From Poronia punctata (Eukaryota; Ascomycota; Sordariomycetes; Xylariales; Xylariaceae), in contig MU401601.1 in NCBI GenBank assembly GCA_022579005.1, positions 31,762 through 95,761 on the forward strand: DNA of 64,000 nucleotides, given 5' to 3'. A model generated the notes under the pieces. It saw only the letters and a list, made by a program, of their open reading frames with translations, had not been told where the DNA came from and did no database searches. The position numbers and the translations under genes are program-made. Below are positions 59,101 through 64,000 of this stretch, in pieces. The stretch's first letter is position 1, and every line of letters starts with the position of its first letter.

Positions 59101-60439
59101 CCCGAACACTGCCGGAGACACCGCCCTGGAGGAGTCCCCATCGCTGCGTTTTTTGTCGGGACCCCTTGCTTGCAAAATTTTGTTCGTAGGGTCGTACTAT
59201 GGTAGTTGATTCTGTTAGTCATACTACCTGTAGACTGGATAACAAACAGATCTTTCTTTATCTGGCAAGTAAAAAGCCATGTGTGTAAATAGGCACCTAA
59301 ATATGTACCTGCAGGCAGTAACATTGGATATATTGTCCTTGATTGGGCAAGGCGAGAAAAGACCATGTGGAAATAGGGGCTATCTCTGGACACTGGCTTC
59401 TGGCAAACATGTAGGGTATGATCGTTTCAACACTCGACCGGCCTAGCCTCGCGTCCCGAGGAAAGATACCAACGACAAACCAAACATCGGCACCACGGGC
59501 CAATGATATCGGATCTCCTTATTTCCGTGCCTAGCCGTGCCATCGGTAAGGTAATAGTGGTATCAGGGCAGACACCCTCGCCACGTGAAAATCTGTTTAT
59601 CCGTGGAGTTGAAGAGTGGGGCTAAGGATACCACGACGATGGAAGACATCTTTGGAAGCGACGACGAATGAGGTGGAGAATTTAACCGCTGCCGAGCCTT
59701 CGATCGATGATAGAGGGAAAAGGTTTTTGTAGCTAAGGGGCATGAGGCGATTGCCGAGTTCCATCCTATCTCGGGAAGTGGGTGGAGCTGGAGATAACTA
59801 TGAGGCAAACACGTAGTAGTGCCTGCTTGTATGGATGTTTTCTTGGCAGACATTCGATGCTACTTAAGTTAAAAGGAAGGAAGTTGCAGGACAGCGGAGA
59901 ATTCAGCAGGGTCATGGCGGTTGCCAGGGGCGTTATACCTGCCACATCTATACCGCTCTTTAGAATCTGATGTTAATCTATTCCCGTAGCTTGCGACCTA
60001 CAGTTCTTTCTCAATATAACACCCATACCTGCGATTCCTTTCGAATAAAAAGGTCAATCAAAGTAGGAGCTAACGATTTATGCCTTGCAAGTAGGTTCAT
60101 TTGCTGTTTATTCAAAAGAACAGGAGTAATTGCAGCAGGTTTTATGGCTCAGTGGTCTCGAGGCGTTTACCAAAGGTAGGGTTAGTTGCCGCTGCTTAAA
60201 ACGTATGTTTTCCATGTGTAACGGTGGGTAGCATCCTTCTAACAAGCGTTTCCCTTTAATATCGACGAAGTGGTCTGACAGGTGCTTTTGGTTATTGTCG
60301 TCGTTTTATTAAACACCAGGGGGTGACTCGTAGCTAACCTTCTACAGAACCCCGATCGATTAGCTGCATGCAAGCGTTTTAAGCTCCCTAGATCCTCAAA
60401 TATTTTACATTACGTACAACTGTCTCGTTTCCCAAGTCT
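53103..60439. other. Long gene-free intergenic region
   Basis: Over 7 kb downstream of the cluster (53.1-60.4 kb) I find no frame with family motifs, splice structure or promoter support. GC content is normal to slightly low, with scattered TACC/GTAGGTA tracts and a CCGT run near 56,586-56,604. Two longer frames (53810-54073, 55499-55792) look random. It may contain long non-coding transcripts or unrecognised decayed elements. Confidence 0.5.
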
Positions 60440-61450
60440 AGATGGCTAGGACCACTTTCTTTGCTGCACACCACCGGCAACACTCGAGGAGGTGTGCTAC
60501 AGCTGCTAAACAACTGGTGGCTGGGTGACGCACAGCATAGCTGCGCATCCCCTAGCACTGCCTACTTACAATTAAAGCTATTTGCCGTTTTTGCAACGTC
60601 TTTAACAACATTGAACGTATCTTGTATTAGGTACCTAGGTGTTCGCAGCCCCTTTAATCCCCTTTAATCCCTTTGAATTCTTTAATACTCTTCTCCCTTT
60701 TAATTACCTGCAACAAAAAAACTCTAATTTTAGGAAGCCGGGCATGCTATGGTAGATTTAAAGACATGTCCCTTTACACGTAGAGAGGTAGGTAGTTGTT
60801 AAGGTGCCGGTGGTTGACACTGTATCAGCTGTTACCACCTGACTTCCAATGGCACTGCACTACAATAAATATAGCAGACACCCTACAGCAGATGCAGCAC
60901 ACCTCTATAAGTAGATACAGGAGACATCTGATTCTTAGGGAAACCTCCCCTCCTGGATGCAATAACAATAATTTATGGGCTATGCTAGATCTGCTGTCAG
61001 GTCTGTACTGCGTTTGCTGTTGTGCAGTGGCTGGCGGCTGCTAACAGCTAAACTACAGTGTAAGCAATCCCTTTGCTAAACTGTACGCGGAGTTAATGTT
61101 CGACTTGGCCCTGTACTGCCTAGCGCCGCATTTCTAGGTACTTAAGTAGGTTACTAGTATATATTTATTACCTATATACCTATTACCTATGTACTTATTA
61201 CCTATAATAAGATTGCAGTACTAACGCAAAAATGCGCATATTGCAAATTAACCTTATGTAATTTAAAAAGGCAAAGGTTAAAGGTCAAAGGTTAAAGGTT
61301 AAAGGTTAAAGGTTAAAGGTAAAGAGTGCATAGGGTCCGGGAGTTTTACCGGTCGGACTGTATTGCAAGTGCATGCAGCCGCCTGCCACTACACAACAGC
61401 AGATGTAGTACAGACCCGACAGCAGATCCAGCACAGCCCTAATTTATTAC
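60440..61450. repeat. Inverted-repeat element family, copy group 1
   Basis: The segment 60960-61045 and the reverse complement of 61370-61445 align over about 80 bp around a core resembling GCTGGATCTGCTGTC. A forward core copy also lies near 60,860-60,910. 60,455-60,660 shares its 3' part (AAAGCTATTTGCCGTTTTTGCAAC, then TTTAATCC repeats) with 63,390-63,430. Between the arms is a 7-bp tandem repeat AGGTTAA (61,265-61,320). Differences between copies are mainly C/T and G/A transitions. Confidence 0.65.
61265..61321. repeat. Heptamer tandem repeat AGGTTAA
   Basis: About seven units of AGGTTAA, with one AGGTCAA variant differing by a CpA/TpA transition. It does not match the usual fungal telomere repeat TTAGGG. 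Confidence 0.8.
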
Positions 61451-62176
61451 ATACCCTCCGGCAGTGTAGACTGTGGCTCTCTACCTATGTAAACCTGGTG
61501 CTAATGTCCTAACAGGATACTTGCAGTGCTACCTATTTTGCTATTACTCTTGGCTGTGCATTTAAATTTTGGACAGTATCTGATATCATCGTCTTGAGCC
61601 TCACCTTCATCTCCGTTGCCCGAAGTTTAAATTTCAATCAGTAGTTCCTTCCTAATAGCTCCTGTTTTCCTTCCTAGCTGGTTACAAATTTCACAGCTTT
61701 CACCTTCCCATCCACGGTTTCAACTTCCAAAAGTTCTGGTAGAGCTTGCCAATATGTACACATTCCCTCCCCTGACTGTGCCACTGGTGAACAGTCAAAG
61801 AATAGGTCAGGAAGGCACACAGGAGGTGATCAATGCCGGGACAGGTACTGCGACGTAATTAGCAGGTCTGGTCCTTATAACCTTGACATAACGGGTAGTT
61901 GCAAGGGTCCAGGTGGCTAAAATTTCTTTCATTTTTTCTGTATATTTAACTGTCACTTGCTCTCTGTCTCTTACAGGAGTTACTCACCTATCCACCCACA
62001 CACCCGAATATACGAAGCCTTACCTTTCAGAATACCTTCATGTCACCAGAATCAATGCAATGCCCTTGGAATCCAGTTGAGGCGTCCATTCAGTTGGACC
62101 TCCTCTGTTGTGAAGGTGTTGGTTTATCAAATGGTCATTGTGCCTTACAGTAAACCTCCAGTTTCATTGCAGTACA

Positions 62177-62184
62177 TATATAAA
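62177..62184 (+). promoter_or_regulatory. TATA box of the 74-residue membrane protein gene
   Basis: TATATAAA within CATATATAAACACAC, about 96-103 bp upstream of the ATG at 62280, followed by a C/A-rich leader (CAGTCTCAACAAATACACC) typical of fungal transcripts. Confidence 0.4.
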
Positions 62185-62279
62185 CACACACGGCCGCAGC
62201 CTAGACAGTCTCAACAAATACACCAAAGCTCCCGCAAACTTCAACCCCATTCACTGTTGCTCACAGCAACGGAATAAAG

Positions 62280-62504
62280 ATGCAGGACGGCGCAGTCATC
62301 GGGCCAGAGGCCCCCATGGAATGGGTCCGCCTGGACCCGGAAGCGGGGAGGACGACCCCCCAAGAATTCCGCCCACCACCACCCGTCTGGAATCATTTAC
62401 AGAAACAGCTGAAGACCCCGGGTTTTTGGATTAGGCTCATCGCATTATCAGCACTTGTGGTCTTCATTATTCTTCTCGACCAAGGGGTGTTCTCGAGACA
62501 TTAA
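62280..62504 (+). CDS. Small single-pass membrane protein, unknown
   Basis: A 74-codon intronless frame has a Pro/Glu/Arg-rich hydrophilic N-terminal half and one clear transmembrane helix (about residues 47-67, IRLIALSALVVFIILL) followed by a short GVFSRH tail. A TATA box and leader-like sequence upstream support expression. I do not recognise a family. It is isolated among repeats, so it could also be a repeat-derived frame. Confidence 0.45.
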   Translation: MQDGAVIGPEAPMEWVRLDPEAGRTTPQEFRPPPPVWNHLQKQLKTPGFWIRLIALSALVVFIILLDQGVFSRH

Positions 62505-63429
62505 TATCGATTATTCCTATGGTGTAGGCCTATCCGCGTAGCTTTTTCAAGGTACGTTATTGGCAACAATAAGTATTTTGCATCTCAGCAGAGTCAGAAT
62601 AAATATCTCTGAAAGCGGGTTGCATGTAAATTGTCCTATATACTAAAGAAGACTATGAAATACAGATATGTTTTACCAAACCGAGCATCAATACCTACCG
62701 CCTAGGATAGGGAAATATCAAGAACGAAAATCTACCAAACGATCGAGTGCGACCCCGACGACCCCGAGGCGGCGTAAATTACATATATGTATATCATAAC
62801 GCGCTTGTTTACACTATTTTGCGTTATTCAAACCTTGCTAGACAATTAAAGGGGGCGTTAGGTAGTGCTTGATTGGCCTCTTAACCCTGTCTCTCTGGTG
62901 TTGACAACCATCCGCCACTGCACTACAGCAAACGCAGCACATGTCCTACAACAGATCCAGCACAGCCCTATTAGGTAATTACCTGCCTCTGTACCTTATA
63001 CAGGAGAATAAACTTGCAGACTCCCACGCACCGGTCACAACACAGGGTGGTAAATCGTAAAGGCATATGGAGGGAGAGTGAAGGGTCACAACCCGAACAG
63101 AGGACAACGACTAGGATATATGGTTACAAGCTTTATTTCCCTAAGAACATACCAATGGTGCTAGATCTACTGTAGTGCAGTGCTAGGCACCTGGTGCCGG
63201 ATGACGCACAGTCTAGTAACACATCTAGTGACAGTGCCTAAGTACCTATCCTTGCCTTTAAAATTGAGATATGCTGCATCTGCTGTAGGGTCGGTGCTAG
63301 ATGTGCTGTAGTGCAGTGCCGAACACCTGGTCACAAATGGCATACAGTGTGGTCGCGTACCTACTGGTACTGTCTACCTACCCTTACCTAAAGAGATTGA
63401 AGCTATTCCCAGTTTTTGCAACCTCTTTT
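62505..63429. repeat. Inverted/tandem repeat family, copy group 2
   Basis: A forward copy at about 62,915-62,985 (CACTGCACTACAGCA ... CAGATCCAGCACAGCCC) matches 61,385-61,435. Two reverse copies arranged in tandem (63,166-63,255 and 63,288-63,400) share GGTGCTAGAT-TGTAGTGCAGTGC-GCACAC/GGCATACAG words. This region is gene-free. Confidence 0.6.
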
Positions 63430-63862
63430 TAATTCAATCTAATTTAATCCAATCCAATTTAATCTAATTCAATCTAATTCAATCCAATTTAATCCAATTT
63501 AATCTAATTCAATCTAATTCAATCTAATTCAATCTAATTTAATCTAATTTAATCCAATTTAATCTAATTTAATCCAATTCAATCTAATTCAATCCAATTT
63601 AATCCAATTCAATCCAATTCAATCCAATTCAATCCAATTTAATCTAATTCAATCCAATTTAATCCAATTTAATCCAATTTAATCTAATTTAATCTAATTT
63701 AATCCAATTTAATCCAATTCAATCTAATTCAATCCAATTCAATCCAATTTAATCCAATTCAATCCAATTCAATCCAATTCAATCCAATTCAATCCAATTC
63801 AATCTAATTCAATCCAATTCAATCCAATTCAATCCAATTCAATCCAATTTAATCCCTTTTAA
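63430..63862. repeat. AATYY pentamer satellite with RIP-type variation
   Basis: About 86 pentamers, mostly alternating AATC(C/T) and AATT(C/T). The variable base is always C or T and always precedes A, so every variant is CpA versus TpA. Confidence 0.9.
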
Positions 63863-63924
63863 CCTACTGCCTCAATTGACCTTGACCCTTTAAAGCCGCA
63901 AAATGTCTTTTTTCCAGGCCCGAA

Positions 63925-63953
63925 GGGGGGGGGGGGGGGGGGGGGGGGGGGGG
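63925..63953. repeat. 29-G homopolymer
   Basis: An uninterrupted run of 29 G followed by GTTTTATATG and A/T runs near the end of the window. It may be genuine or mark an assembly edge; homopolymer length is unreliable. Confidence 0.7.
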
Positions 63954-64000
63954 TGGTGTTTTATATGTTTTAAAAAAAATTTTTTTTATTTTTGTTTTTG

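Noticed and set aside
60142..60160. TGGCTCAGTGG, resembling a tRNA A box
   Set aside because: No B box or cloverleaf follows within the expected distance.
61265..61321. AGGTTAA repeats as an interstitial telomere
   Set aside because: The heptamer does not match TTAGGG or any fungal telomere repeat I know.

Overview
The window looks like nuclear DNA of a filamentous ascomycete (Pezizomycotina, most likely a sordariomycete). Genes carry short introns (about 50-110 nt) with GT..AG ends and CTAAC/CTGAC-type branch points. Gene content is fungal (SDS22, D-xylose reductase, Zn2Cys6 regulator, several P450s), and there is strong evidence of repeat-induced point mutation (RIP). No bacterial features (operons, Shine-Dalgarno sites, CRISPR) are present. 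All gene models were spliced by hand from reading frame, splice signals and family motifs. Each model sums to a multiple of three.

Layout. 1-7.3 kb is an extremely AT-rich, stop-saturated RIP block (dead transposons). 8.8-25.4 kb is a general region: a GH36 raffinose-synthase-like/alpha-galactosidase protein, an alpha/beta hydrolase, SDS22, D-xylose reductase with a possible mitochondrial presequence, a protein kinase, a small coiled-coil-like protein and a single-pass membrane protein. 28.1-53.1 kb is the main attraction, a compact cluster of ten genes that looks like a sesquiterpenoid pathway. It holds a P450 (A), a class I terpene cyclase, a divergent pair of paralogous P450s (B, C), a DFR-like NAD(P) reductase, a short-chain dehydrogenase, a BAHD-type acyltransferase, a secreted FAD-linked (BBE-type) oxidase, a SnoaL-like protein and an AflR-type Zn2Cys6 regulator. 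No polyketide synthase, NRPS, prenyltransferase or transporter is seen. A TA-flanked element with 120-bp terminal inverted repeats and an internal minisatellite sits in the middle of the cluster (39.2-40.1 kb). 53.2-64 kb is gene-poor, with one plausible 74-residue membrane protein, a family of inverted and tandem repeats, a pentamer satellite and a 29-G run near the end.

How the cluster may work (inference). The cyclase turns farnesyl diphosphate into a sesquiterpene hydrocarbon or alcohol. Three P450s hydroxylate or oxidise it. The SDR, the DFR-like enzyme and the BBE oxidase adjust alcohol/carbonyl oxidation levels. The SnoaL-like protein may dehydrate or cyclise an intermediate. The acyltransferase caps a hydroxyl, and the AflR-like protein is the probable pathway switch. 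I could not match this gene set to a named pathway from memory, so the product is unknown. Three divergent gene pairs (P450 B/C, DFR/SDR, oxidase/SnoaL) share promoters.
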